From Euprymna scolopes (Eukaryota; Mollusca; Cephalopoda; Sepiida; Sepiolidae), in NCBI GenBank assembly GCA_024364805.1, contig CM044508.1, positions 84,335,773-84,372,461 on the forward strand: 36,689 bases of DNA, read 5' to 3'. Below, piece after piece: positions 10,790 to 21,408 of this stretch (its first letter is position 1; each line of letters begins with the position of its first letter). The translations under genes were made by a program, and so were the position numbers. The notes under the pieces were generated by a model, which was given only the letters and a program-made list of their open reading frames with translations, was not told where the DNA came from and made no database searches.

Positions 10790-12543
10790 GTTATATATTT
10801 GTTTTTGCTTTTTTTTGACCACTAAAAAACAATTCTACCTGAAGTACAAGTAAGAAGTTACAAATATTATGATATCACAAACACATGTACTTTGTACATT
10901 TTTTTGTTTTTGAACGCTTTTGGTACATTGTACTAAAAGCGTTAAAAACATGTAAATAGTTTGGCTCGGTATTGTTTGCAAATAAAATTTGAAAAACTTG
11001 AAAATTATTTTTTTAAATTGACAAACTGAGAATAAAAAATTACTAGTCTACTAAAACGAAAGCAGAAAAACTGTGTTTTTATTTTTAAAAGAATATTTTA
11101 GTCAGCTCAGCGCATAGGGAGCCATTTTCCCCATTAAGCGGATTTGAATTTCTATAAAAGATAACATTTTAAAGAAATTTCCGCACAATTAATAATTATC
11201 AAATATTTACATACACATGAAAATAATTGAAACTCTTATCTATATGAAAATGGATGATATATATCAAATCATCTTATCAATTTTGAAATATTCTTTGTCA
11301 ACTTTGCTTGGTTGTAACTTTGCTTCCTGTGGTCGTAAAAAATATAAATTAAAGTCCAGTAGAGATGGGCTTCTATATTTATATAGCCTGTAAAATTTCA
11401 GCCATATCCAATCAAATTTGATCCCGTGAATGAGTATCCAAACATTACGTATGAACTGTAAACATTGAAAAAACAGTTTCCTTTTTTGCTCTCGTCATTT
11501 TTTACCTTTTTTTATTTTTAATTTGGAGCATAAAAACGTTGAACGAATAAAAGGAAAATAAATGAACACCATTGGAATGCTTATTCTATTCTCTTTCCAT
11601 CAATGTAATTCTTTTTTAATTGACCCACAAATAAAAAAGATATGACTTGTTGAAGAACATTAGGTAACATTGCAGATGTCCACGAAAATACAGAATATGC
11701 TAGTAATATAGAGGAGTTTTGAAATGGCATGAAACGGGAATATGTTATATTCTTGTAGGGGTGTATATATATATATATATATATTATGTATACATGTGTG
11801 ATGAGTTTCTTCTCTACGATTTCTTTGACTGCCCTCCCCAACCCCTTTTTCCCTCTTCTAACATCCGTGTATATATTACAACTATTTCTTTGTGATTACG
11901 TCATTTGCACGTCCACAAAGAATCCGATCAGCCAACATCTGTATCATGTATCTAGGTATTATTATTGTTAATGAATATTTATTTTTCTGGAAGCATATTT
12001 GTTTATCTAAAATTCCTTCTTGTTCTTGTTTATAGAATCTAGTTAAGTTAAATTCCTAAAACATCATTTAAACATTTTTGTCCTTGAATTGCAGGTTTCT
12101 CTTTAAAACAAATCTAATTCAGCCTATGCAATAATAATAATAATCTTCTTGCTCAGATAATTCAGCAATACCCGATAATGCTAATATGCAACACTAGAAG
12201 CACACTAGTCATACATAGAAACACTTTTACGCACAATTTTGACTTTACAAATGGCACCCTCCTCAAGACTGAATCCTCTCTCTCATGCCGCAAGTGCATT
12301 GGAAATGCTCTAATCCTCATCTCAAACAAATCTGAGGCTCAAATCTTAATCCTTAGCCAAGCATCTGGCAAAAATCGCACTCAAGCAATAACAAACTTCA
12401 ATCTCAGTTAAAATACTATTTTTTTTTCTTACTAGATTTCATACACGTTTCCATTTGTTCTTTTTGCCCCCCCCCACCTTTCCTAATTAACATCTTTCTT
12501 TAATAATACACACAAAAAATTGAAATAATTTAAAATATCTCAA
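10790..12543. other. Unassigned AT-rich intronic DNA
   Basis: No exon, RNA gene or complete element could be supported. There is a (TA)n run at 11764-11783. A 77-codon open frame at 12178-12411 (plus) has a cysteine pair (CRKC) but no recognisable family, and no splice context that would make it an exon. Confidence 0.35.
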
Positions 12544-12553
12544 TGGTATAATA

Positions 12554-12852
12554 TACAGCATGATCACGTTGACACACTGGTTCCCGTCAGATCACCGAAG
12601 TTAAGCAACATTGAGCCTAGTCATTACTAAAATGGGTGACCAATTTGGGAAGTCCAGGTGCTGTATGTAGGAGGACGTCGACACCTCCCTGCAAAAAAGT
12701 TGCAAAAACCTAACGTTGTCATCTTCCCTAACGGGGATATACATGCGACTGGGGACCGCTTGTGAATTTTATACTCCCATGAAACTTCCTCCTTTGGAGG
12801 AAGCCGGTTAAACCCTGTATAGGGTTGGTGCTGACTGTACACGCACACACAG
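12554..12852 (+). mobile_element. 5S-rRNA-derived SINE, full-length copy with 10-bp target duplications
   Basis: Bases 12554-12670 follow 5S rRNA from about its third nucleotide: TACAGCATGATCACGTTGAC, then GATCACCGAAGTTAAGCAAC (A-box/intermediate element region) and AATGGGTGACCAATTTGGGA (C-box), ending GGTGCTGTA. A non-5S body of about 180 bp follows, including AAACTTCCTCCTTTGGAGGA at about 12781-12800, and it ends in a CA-rich tail. TGGTATAATA flanks it perfectly at 12544-12553 and 12853-12862, which shows retroposition. The same body follows a 5S head at 29185, so this is a SINE family (SINE3-like) and not a stray 5S pseudogene. RNA polymerase III would start from the internal 5S promoter. 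Confidence 0.88.
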
Positions 12853-12862
12853 TGGTATAATA

Positions 12863-15234
12863 GAAAAAACTTGATCTGAGAAAGAATCTTTAAAAAAGAA
12901 AAAAAAAATCTGATTAAAAATAAGGAAATTATGACTATTTTTGTACCTTGCATATTTGGATATTTTCCCCTCTTTAAGGCTATATGCATTTTGTCACATT
13001 TTTTTTATAGTAAAAATGCTATATCTTTGTTAAAACACAAGATTAAGCAATGAAATGTGCTATATAAATGTACTTTTGTGCAAGAAATCTAAATACTAAA
13101 AATCTCGAGAAATTAATGGTTTCAAAATAATCCACAGAAAAAATATTTGGTATTTTCCAGGAGCCATAATAATACAGTATGACTATTTTTAAGTGACATG
13201 TCTCATGATAAAAGTGTTCAATACGGCAGGTGTGCTCAGAATAAAGAACTTTACAGATTTTTTTATATTGTTGTATACAAGAAATGGTATTGGTGTTGTC
13301 CAGGCGAGCCATAACACAATATTACTCCTGAAGTGGTCTATCTTTTTTGACATGAAAGGGTGGGAGTAGAGATATTAGGGATTTATGGGGTCCATTTGTT
13401 CTATTTGGCATGTGATGAGGTAATGGGATCCATAAAGGGTTAATGTGAAACTTGCAATTTAATTAGCGAAAAACTAAATCGAATAGGAACGAAAGAAATT
13501 ATTTTCTCTCATTATGTGAATAGTAAATTCAGTTGACAGGTGAGCTATCTGACTTTGCGACATGCGCAGGTCACTTGGTGTCAGTAGACAGTGATGACGG
13601 ACGGACACATACCAGACTTTATGAAAAGTGAAATAAATTCTATTTTTGAAGAGTGCGTTGTTCATGTGATAGTGAGTCAGTAAGGCTAATATGGGGTGAG
13701 GGGTGGAACCTTACCCCCAGTCGAAGTAACAGTTAAGAAATAAGAAAAAAATGAAAAGCAGATCGCCACTCCAGTCAAGGTAAAAGTTAGAAAATCTGTT
13801 AACCATGCAAAAGTCAGAAAAGGCAAACCCTGTAGATTGAAAAATGAAAATGAAATAATTTCCATTTCAGAGAGAGAGAGAGGGAAAGACAAATGATGTA
13901 ATAATCAAATACAGTGAGAGAGGAGAGCCTTCTCTCCTCCTGAGGTAGCGGTGAGAGAGACCAATGCTGTAATAATGATACAGTGAGAGGTGAGAACCTC
14001 TCTCCTGTGGTAACAGAGTTCATTTAAAGATGACCAGACAGTGCCGGATGGCCTTGCTGGATTCTCGACACAATATAATAAGCTGCATTTTACAGCCAAG
14101 AGACTCCCATTCTGTTCACCCACCAGAATCCACATCCTTAAGAGATTGACCCTTGACTTAGGATTGATATCGCCAAACCAAAACCACTAAATAGAAAGTA
14201 CATTTAGAAGTTTTTATTATACAAACTGTATAATCACAAATTGTAATTTTTACTCAGAATAATTATTTTTACATAAAAAAAACAACCGTCAAATTGTGAT
14301 TTCTTTTTTTGTGCTTAAAAGGTGACCTCTGTTCCTCAGTGGTACAACTGATGACCACAGCTGGATGATTGTTCTCATGATTAGACAATGTAGGGTGAGT
14401 GATAATCTGACAGAATGGGACTCTTTAACACTACTTACAGTCATCACCAGAGCAGCAACTTCTTACAAGCAGATACCAAGTGATCATCTGGAACCCAGAA
14501 ACGGCCAAAGTCAGGAACCTAACCAGGAGGAGGTGAAGGGATACAGCCGTAATCCACTATTAAAAATTCTAAGATTAGAGTATTTCTTAGTGAATTGATG
14601 GCTCTCTCCTTGGACTATTTCCTTCATCAATATTATGCATCTTCTTAAGAGATTAATATAACAGGGAGGGGGAGTAAGGAATTTACAGGAATAACTTGTA
14701 CGGCATTGTACGGGATCAAAATTTGGAAGATTACAGTACTACTTTTCATAGCTGTTATATATTAACTCTTTAAATTATTGTTTTTATCAACTTAACATAT
14801 CTTCTTAATATATTGAAATGTAAAATAAAAAAACTTGTAATTTGGTAAAAATGATAATTTTAAATAAAAATATTTAAATTTTGTTTCTTATATGAGTAAT
14901 GGTGTATAGTAAAAATGGCACAATTGAATAATTAAAAAAGATCTTATGAAGTAAAAACAGAAAAGGACAGGCATAATAAATATCCGTCGAGTGCAGAAAA
15001 TAAATTCAGTTGACAGTGATTCAATTACTAAAGAGATCCCACTATTGTGTGGCAGTGCTAGGATTACAAATTTTCCATTATATTATGGAGGAAATACAGA
15101 CATATTATTAAAACATTCAATAATAAACTCAATCAGTATTATATAAGGGTTGTTCGAAAAGTAAAACCTAGGAAGCACTACTTTTGAAACGAGCCTCATA
15201 CAATGTGCAAGTTTTAAAAAATACTGAAATTTCC
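12863..15234. other. Unassigned intronic DNA
   Basis: Nothing coding can be supported. It holds the purine-rich tandem duplication at 13879-14016, listed separately. The stretch at about 14330-14600 is less AT-rich and has an open frame of 77 codons on the plus strand with no family resemblance. A phrase at about 15148-15180 (GGGTTGTTCGAAAAGTAAAA) resembles the end of a mariner/hAT-like element, but no partner end was found. Confidence 0.35.
13879..14016 (+). repeat. Two-unit tandem duplication with purine-rich hairpins
   Basis: Unit 1 (13879-13950) and unit 2 (13951-14016) share AAT(G)TAATAAT..A, ATACAGTGAGAG and a self-complementary core: GAGGAGAGCC.TTCTCTCCTC in unit 1 and GAGGTGAGAACCTCTCTCC in unit 2. 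The units differ by several substitutions and about 6 bp of indels, so the duplication is old. Confidence 0.6.
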
Positions 15235-15360
15235 ACATTTTAATTTATAGGAAATACATAAAATCTGAATGCATAATCAGAAAGAGCACAGATTTTACGT
15301 AAACATACCAAGTCTCACAAGAAAAATTGTAAAAATAAATGGATGGTACAGAAACGAACC
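15235..15360 (-). repeat. Dispersed repeat F, inverted partner of 9184-9320
   Basis: The reverse complement reads CCATTTATTTTTAC... and GTGCTCTTTCTGATTATGCA, matching the plus strand at 9184-9320 with moderate divergence. The class is unknown. Confidence 0.5.
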
Positions 15361-16751
15361 ACTGATGCTATTTGCATAATTCAAACAGTTTTCAGTTTCT
15401 TTTATACATTTTAACTAAAATAACAATTAGTTAAAAAGAAAAAAAAAAACTTTTAATACTAATATATACATATATACATATACATACATAGAAACACATG
15501 TATGTGCACTTACGTATTTGCATGTACTTAAGTGTTGATGTATTTGTTTATATATCTACTAGAAAAATACCAGTCCCAAGAGCTCTACATTGCGAGTGAA
15601 ACAGTCGCATTTGCGAGTGAGGTTTCAAAATGGCGACTAGAAATAATGAAACACTTATCTTTTGGCAATTGTATTTATTTCACCGACAATCTTGCAAAGC
15701 TCACTACTGAGTGAAAAATATCTTTTTAACTTTTTTAAAAAAATAAAACGAGGAAAGTCAAATTATTTAAACAATAAAAAGTTTAACAATATACTTTTTT
15801 TTTTAACAAAGGCTGTTTAAAAAAACATTTGAGGAAATTTGAATGTTTATACGTTCAAGTATCGACATAAAATTTGGTGTATATTTAGAATTACAATTAT
15901 TAAAAAAAAATATAAAAAAATCTTTATGATGTACATACTCGTCATAGAACGAGGATGTCATATTCTAAAAATCATGTGGGTTTGGCTAGTAACTTTTCTA
16001 TTTGGCTAGTAAACGAAAATATTTAGTTGTCAAAGGTCAACTAGATAAATTTGTCCGTAGAGCCCTGAATTATGATAGTAATCAATAGTATGATTTTGAA
16101 AATGTCTAAAATTTTAAAGCTTAAGGTGTCTTAAAAAGAATTGAAATTCAAATAATCTTGCTTAATTGGTGTCTAATGACGATGGATCAAATTTAATGAA
16201 AATCTGATGTGATGATGCCGACCTTCCGTATTGTCGTGAGACAATGGCTTACGGCATTTGATACAGTACAGCATCTGATGTGGCTATATAATCAAAGCTG
16301 AAATTGCCTCGTCAGATGCAGGCCTGCACAGATGATAAGGAGACCTAAGTTTGCCTAGTTATCAGGGTTCCTCTCTGGACATAGGAGACAAAGTCCAACG
16401 GAAAAGCAAGACAATATGGTTAAAGCCAGCACAGCTGCTGGAAAGATGTTGCAGTACTTCACCATCTTCACTGACTATTGGGACTTCAAACCAAATTTTT
16501 GTCAAGGTTTACTTCCTTAGCCTTTGCCTTTCCAAAAGCATCCACAAGGAATTTCTCCCACATTAAAAACATCCACAAGGAATTTCCCCCCACATTAAAA
16601 ACAGAACTTGCGTCTAACTCTGGCCTCATGGAGAGGTAAGTAAATAGGATCTACTATGAAAACTTAATTTTAGATTAAAAATAAAAGTGAAAATAAACAG
16701 GGAAAAAAAAATATTTTCAAATGGATTGTAAGAGATATATCTATATATATT
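15361..16751. other. Unassigned intronic DNA with repeat D copy 2 and a small tandem duplication
   Basis: At 16085-16215 lies the inverted partner of the repeat at 345-470. At 16539-16601 a 31-32 bp unit beginning CATCCACAAGGAATTTC is present twice in tandem, with only small differences, so this duplication is recent. A sequence GAGAGGTAAGTAAA at about 16632 would make a good plus-strand donor, but no exon can be supported upstream of it. Confidence 0.4.
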
Positions 16752-16972
16752 GTCTTCCGTTTTCCTGCTTTCCAGCTGACTACGATCTGATTGTCTTCAA
16801 GTCCAACATAAACAAGTTTTTGATGAGCTGTTTCAATTAAGTTAAAAAATTTACCAAATTTCCGTTACTAACGATTACGATATTGTCCAACTGACTACTG
16901 TACACTTTTAACACTTATCCTCGAGAGGTCTCTGGGCCTTGATAAGTGGTGATGCCTATGTAAAAAAATAAA
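16752..16972 (+). mobile_element. LINE family A, short 3' end
   Basis: The copy starts abruptly in the C-terminal coding tail (CTTCCGTTTTCCTGCTTTCC; protein segment SNINKFLMSC then stop). It continues through the 3'UTR to CTTGATAAGTGGTGATGCCT and an A-rich tail (AAAAAAATAAATAAATAA). It is very close to the copy at 23433-23876, so both belong to the same younger subfamily. Confidence 0.85.
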
Positions 16973-16980
16973 TAAATAAT

Positions 16981-17535
16981 ATATACTAGCAGGAGGACAC
17001 AACATTGCCCAGGATTGAATGAGGATCAGCGAATGTTTCACACTCCCATATTTTATTGTCATCGACAGTCCACAATATATTGTAGTTTACATTGCACTGA
17101 AGAGAACCTACTGTTAATTTTATAAAATTATTTTTATATAATGGCTTGAATTAAAATTTAAAATGCAACTGTCAAGTGCCATGGTTCAATTGTGATCTAA
17201 ATATTCATTTTGAACGCACGCCTGTCATATCAAATAACCTATTATTGATTTTATATGCAGAGCCTTTCTGTTTGTGCAATAATAAAACTTACGAAATGCA
17301 CTTGTAATGTTAGGCTGTATAAGGTGTTAACTTTAGTCAAGATCGCCTGTTCCTTCTTTCATTAGATTTTTTTCAATTATTGATAATCGATACTTATTGA
17401 AAACATTCCCATACAAACCTATCTAAGAACACTGTCAGGCAAAGTACGTTTGTATGAAATTTCTTAAATTGGCCCAGTCGTTTAGGAGTCCATAGGAACT
17501 CACACACACAAAGTTTCTGTTATATAATAATGGAT
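16981..17535. mobile_element. Dispersed element of the 'ctagcag...cccgg-like' type, decayed
   Basis: It begins ATATACTAGCAGG... with a degenerate ACATTGCCCAGG (compare the GCCCGGCGTTGCTCGGG start that is widespread in invertebrate genomes). It ends with TTGGCCCAGTCGTTTAGGAG, a CACACACA stretch and a TTATATAATAATGGA terminus. Those start and end phrases are typical of a common non-coding repeat in many animal genomes; I cannot assign its class. No ORF was seen. Confidence 0.4.
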
Positions 17536-17869
17536 CAAGAGAAAATTGGCAAAAACACTTTAAGAAGCATTAACATAGAAAATGCTTTTGAAATTATGTT
17601 TATGAAAATATTTTATTAAAAAAAATTAAGAATTTTTTAACTTTACATTTGTTTTAAATTTTAGAGAGTAAAATATTTTGATAATCAGTAAAAAATTAAA
17701 CAAAATACTGATAGAAAGAAACATGCCAATGTCACTAACCATACAAAAATATATTTTGTTTAATTACTGATTTTTGAGCAATTATCAAGGCAGTGATGAT
17801 TATTTTCTGTTCTTACTGAAAAGAATGGACATGTGGTTTGTTTAGAACCAAAAAATGCTTTAAAATATG

Positions 17870-17940
17870 TTAAAACACAACAAAACTTATCCAGATAGGT
17901 AGAAGAGTAACACATTTTGCCTTTGGTAACATTTATTTGT
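17870..17940 (+). repeat. Interspersed repeat E, copy 2
   Basis: It is the second copy of the AACTTATCC...GGTAGAAGAGTAAC...TTGCCTTTGGTAA segment found at 10521-10588. Here it is not followed by the short MITE, so the two parts are separable. Confidence 0.55.
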
Positions 17941-18280
17941 TGTACATTTTTCATCCCTTTTTTTTGTTTTGTTTCATAATACATGTAAAACACTGAAGAC
18001 TTTGAAAAAAAAAAAAAAAAAAAAAACTGAAAATTTTCTGGCTAGTTTTTATTTTAGCATTTCACATGTATCATGAACTTTGCTATAACTTAGTTTTTAA
18101 TATATTATTTATTTTTACTAAAACAGGGTTTAAATAATAATCAGTTGTTTGATCCTGAAGCTGCTTTTTGCTGACAATAAATACTGAGGAGATTTTTGAC
18201 TGTAAGTAACATGGTGTAAAATAAATTATAGCCATTCATTTGTGTATCAAGCTAGTCGACTGTAGCATGAACAGCTTTCC

Positions 18281-18858
18281 ATGAAACAAGTGACTTTCAC
18301 AACAATATCCTCAGGATGGCAAGGAGCAAGGAACCTCTCTAACAGTGACTTTGACACACCAAGTCGATTGAACCCAGGAGCCTCCAGCTGCCCTAACTTA
18401 CTTCTGCAGCTCCCAGTAACTCCAGCTCACTCCTCCAGCAACTCTCACTCCAGCTTACTCTTACAGCTTCTAACAACCAGTGTTCTCAGCTCACACCCTG
18501 CAGCCCCAGCTCACTCCTACAGCTCCAACTACCAGTTCCAGTGCCCACTGATGGCCTGCTACCCGTTTCACCATCAGACCCTGTTTATAACTCAGATCGA
18601 CCTGAGGCACGTTATCCTACCTCAGGAACCCATTAAACTCAACCTTGCCAGACACCTGTTCTCGCTGTCGCTGATCCATTGTCGTACAGTTTACCTTTTT
18701 TTTTTCTTAGTAAAAATAAAACACTTCATCTTTAACCGATTATCTGTGTTTGTCATCCTTCTTTGCTATTGCATCTACTTTCTTAGTTGTACGGTCAATT
18801 GGCACTTTCACACCTTTTCAGCCCTCTGCAATGGACAGAATCAAGAAATCCATTCAAG
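18281..18858 (+). other. GC-richer block with poly(A) signal and splice-like sites; class uncertain
   Basis: The block departs from its AT-rich surroundings and has repeated CTCCAGCTCACTCCT-type phrases at 18420-18530. AGTAAAAATAAAACA at about 18710 offers a poly(A) signal. A pyrimidine tract ending in AG is found at 18786 and another near 18819. GAATGGACAG-like text contains an ATG in good context at 18830 (G at -3, G at +4), and CATTCAAG|GTGAGTG at 18851-18865 is a good donor. It could be a host exon antisense to TAF5L intron 1, or a remnant of an LTR-type element (U3-like block followed by a poly(A) signal). No protein family can be recognised, and neither reading is secure. Confidence 0.25.
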
Positions 18859-18925
18859 GTGAGTGTCTTAGTGTTGCGAATTTCGTGTCATTTAGGGTTT
18901 ACCTCCTATGTGATTTTCTATACAT

Positions 18926-19126
18926 TATTTGCCTCTCCTCAATGGCAGAGTGAAACGCAAGGTTGTTTTTAATGGGAGGAAAATTCATCCACAAAAAAAC
19001 AAGTCATTCTGGATTGGCACAAAAATAAAAATGCGTTGATCTAGACAGATTTCTCCTTCACTAATGGACGATAAAAAAGTTGAAATGTAGTGTCAGAAAA
19101 GATACAACACTTTGCTCTTAAGCGTG
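18926..19126 (-). mobile_element. Dispersed repeat G, copy 1 (possible LINE 3' end)
   Basis: It is homologous over about 190 bp to 30565-30757, sharing ATTTGCCTC..., CAGAGT.A.ACGCAAGGT, CAAAAATAAAAAT and the final AGA.A.ATACAACACT. On the minus strand the text ends in GAGGCAAATAA, like a non-LTR element 3' terminus, hence the strand given. A very short relative is at 28579-28659. Confidence 0.6.
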
Positions 19127-19791
19127 CATTAGTCCTATGAGGTGTTTTGTCACCTCAATTTTGTTTAAGTGCTCATAATTCCTAGTTGGCAACTTATTTC
19201 TTTTCCTTCCTTCCAGTACTCTCCTGACTCAGTGATCCGAGCTCACTAACATAGATAGGATTTTATGATTTATATATTTTTCAAGTGGGAATGAAAATTG
19301 TAGATAGATGCGCATACTATGTATCACTAGGCTACTCTGTAATATTTCATATAAAATTAATGTTTTGGTATTTTCTTTATCATAAGTTTTCATTCACAAT
19401 TTATTACTCTTTCAGTCTTGCAACTATGAGCTTAGCTAATGTAATATCTTATTTTTCCCTTAGTTTTATCATTTATTTTATTGCATTATTTTATATTAAT
19501 ATCAACAAAATACAAGTGATTCAAACTGTTCAGCAGGGACAGTAGATATATTCTGAACCAACAGGATAACTATATTTTACAAAATAATAACACTATAAAC
19601 ATTTTTGTATAGGGGTGTATAAACATCCCGTGGGACCAACCATGTCTGGAACACTCAGATGACTAACGCAGGGTTAATGCAAAGCCAATTTGCTGAAGAA
19701 AGTCATTTATTTTGTGTGTGTGGATTCGTTTTATTATCTGGAAAATCCTTCAGTATACTCATGATTCAACATTACTTAAGAAAAAAAGATG

Positions 19792-19989
19792 CTTATGCAC
19801 TTTTGTTATCGTGCTATTTTTTTTTATTTTTTAATATTTTCAAGTTAAATTCAAGTTTTACGATATCTTTTTTATTAAATTATTAGGTGAAAGTACTGAA
19901 TAATTACAAGCCACCCTGTCCTCTCCATGTTACGAATGGCTTTCTAAATAATGACGTTATTATTTCAGCACGGTAACAAAAGTGCATAA
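19792..19989. mobile_element. Short MITE with TTATGCAC-type inverted ends, copy 2
   Basis: The ends pair almost perfectly: TTATGCACTTTTGTTATCGT at the left against the reverse complement of AGCACGGTAACAAAAGTGCA at the right (19967-19989), with one mismatch in 23 bp. The body shares TTCAAGTTAAATTCAAGTTT and TTTCTAAATAAT with the copy at 10589-10774. At 198 bp, it has no coding capacity. Confidence 0.8.
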
Positions 19990-20227
19990 TAATAAAAAAA
20001 TAATAATAAATGGTTAAAAATCAATTTCCGCCCCCTCACGGTAAATACCATGGAAAACTATGCAAACGAACTTGGCTGGGTTCTTTTTTTTCTTCTTCAG
20101 AATAACAGAAAATTTTAATACAGGTAAATATTAACCAGAAGTGACTTTTCCAGGGCATTCATCATGAAGCACAAGCATCAGATGAAGAATATATACATAT
20201 ATATAAAGGAAAGCGGAACTTGATTTT

Positions 20228-20305
<78 letters not shown>

Positions 20306-21339
20306 ACTTTTTAAAACGATTTATTTTTAAGACAACAAAAAGCTTCTTTTTTTTCTCGATATGAGTTCGAGTAAATAATCCCATTGATGCACGAGGTTCG
20401 GAAGGAAAACATTTCTTCGGCGCCAACACGAGATTTAATTGCTCTAATAGTTCATCTTTTTTAACAAAATTGTTTTTAATAAATTAAATTTCAAGCGTTT
20501 TATATGAAAAAAATCATCTGGCTAGAAATAAACAATTCATTTATTTATTCGGAACAAAACATTGAATAAGTACGAAAATAAATAACACAACATAATTGGG
20601 TCTTTTTTTGTTGTTTTGTTTTGGGGGCACTAATTATTTACAAAACATCCTGAAAAAAAAAAAAAAGGTAGATTAAATTTATAGAATCTTATTTTAAATT
20701 ATAATTTTTATTTAAAAAATATATTAAATAAATATTAAAGAAAGACGGATTACGCAAAAAAATAAATAAATAAAAGATAAATAAACATAGGCACACCTAA
20801 AAAATATAAGACTTCAACGAAAACATTTACTGTTGTTTATTTCAAGGATGGATGGACGTAAATGATAAAATCTAATATAACTACTTCTATGTCAAACTTT
20901 ACAAAGGTGATACGAATCAATGTTTGAATTAAATTTTATTTTTTATTGTAAAGTTTATAATATTATATGTGTATACGAGATAAAACGAAACTAAATATGC
21001 CTATACAAAATAAGTAAATAAACACATATTTTGTCATCTAATATTTTTTAATATAATTTATGTTTCTGATTTAAAATTTATGAATAAACTAACAGCTTCG
21101 ACTACAGAATTGTTTGCATTTAAAACGAATAAGAAAAATAACAAGGAAACTATTTAAAAGTTTGAAAATTGAAGGAATTGTCAGTATATTATATCACCGC
21201 TGGGCCTTCGTAGAAGGAAAAAAAAAGGAAACAATCGCTATATCTTTTCATTCTTTTTGAATAAAGACATTTGCTCCTGCTGCTGCTACGACAGTTAGTA
21301 TGAATTGTAGAGATTGAAATTTGGTGAAAGGCGACTTAC
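19990..21339. other. AT-rich intronic DNA next to TAF5L exon 1
   Basis: The most AT-rich part of the intron, with a long (AT)n microsatellite at 20233-20302. No exon or element can be supported. The apparent open frame at 20226-20429 is a translation of the microsatellite. Confidence 0.45.
20233..20302. repeat. (AT)35 microsatellite
   Basis: Seventy uninterrupted bases of alternating A and T. It should be highly length-polymorphic and is self-complementary. Confidence 0.97.
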
Positions 21340-21408
21340 CGGATATTGTCGTCGTTTCAAGTAATTATTCATTTGCATCTGGATCTGTTCATTCTTTACT
21401 CTTTTCAT
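21340..21408 (-). CDS. TAF5L: TAF5L first coding exon (SAGA/PCAF complex subunit, N-terminus)
   Basis: On the minus strand an ATG at 21408-21406 opens 23 codons, MKRVKNEQIQ...YLKRRQYP, followed directly by a consensus donor (G|GTAAGT, intron starting at 21339), so the intron is phase 0. Vertebrate TAF5L, as I remember it, begins MKRVRTEQIQM...YLKRRQY, a near-identical N-terminus of the same length; TAF5 itself does not begin this way. TAF5L is the WD40 paralogue of TAF5 that acts as a scaffold in SAGA/PCAF histone acetyltransferase complexes in the nucleus. This part forms the start of its LisH-like N-terminal region. The start is chosen by homology and has A at -3. A second in-frame ATG at 21456-21454 would add 16 residues that do not resemble the family; an in-frame stop at 21540-21538 closes the frame further upstream. 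The next exon is at 1425. Confidence 0.87.

Larger units (their letters stand above)
1426..21339 (-). other. TAF5L: TAF5L intron 1, 19,914 bp
   Basis: The interval lies between the exon 1 donor (GTAAGT, ending at 21339) and the exon 2 acceptor (AG at 1427-1426). I found no further TAF5L-like segment inside it, and the ungapped match of the two exons to the family leaves no room for one. It is filled with transposon remnants, short inverted-repeat elements, simple repeats and unassigned AT-rich DNA, listed separately. Many of these lie as inverted copies of each other, so the pre-mRNA should be able to form long intramolecular duplexes. Confidence 0.75.

Noticed and set aside
12554-12670. A functional 5S rRNA gene
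   Set aside because: The 5S-like part is diverged, lacks a proper 3' end and terminator, and continues into a body shared with a second locus between target duplications; it is a SINE head.
16632-16646. Plus-strand splice donor GAGAGGTAAGTAAA as a sign of an exon
   Set aside because: The upstream text is a recent tandem duplication and unassigned DNA without a matching acceptor and coding frame.
20226-20429. 67-codon minus-strand open frame with a long IY repeat
   Set aside because: It is the translation of the (AT)35 microsatellite.
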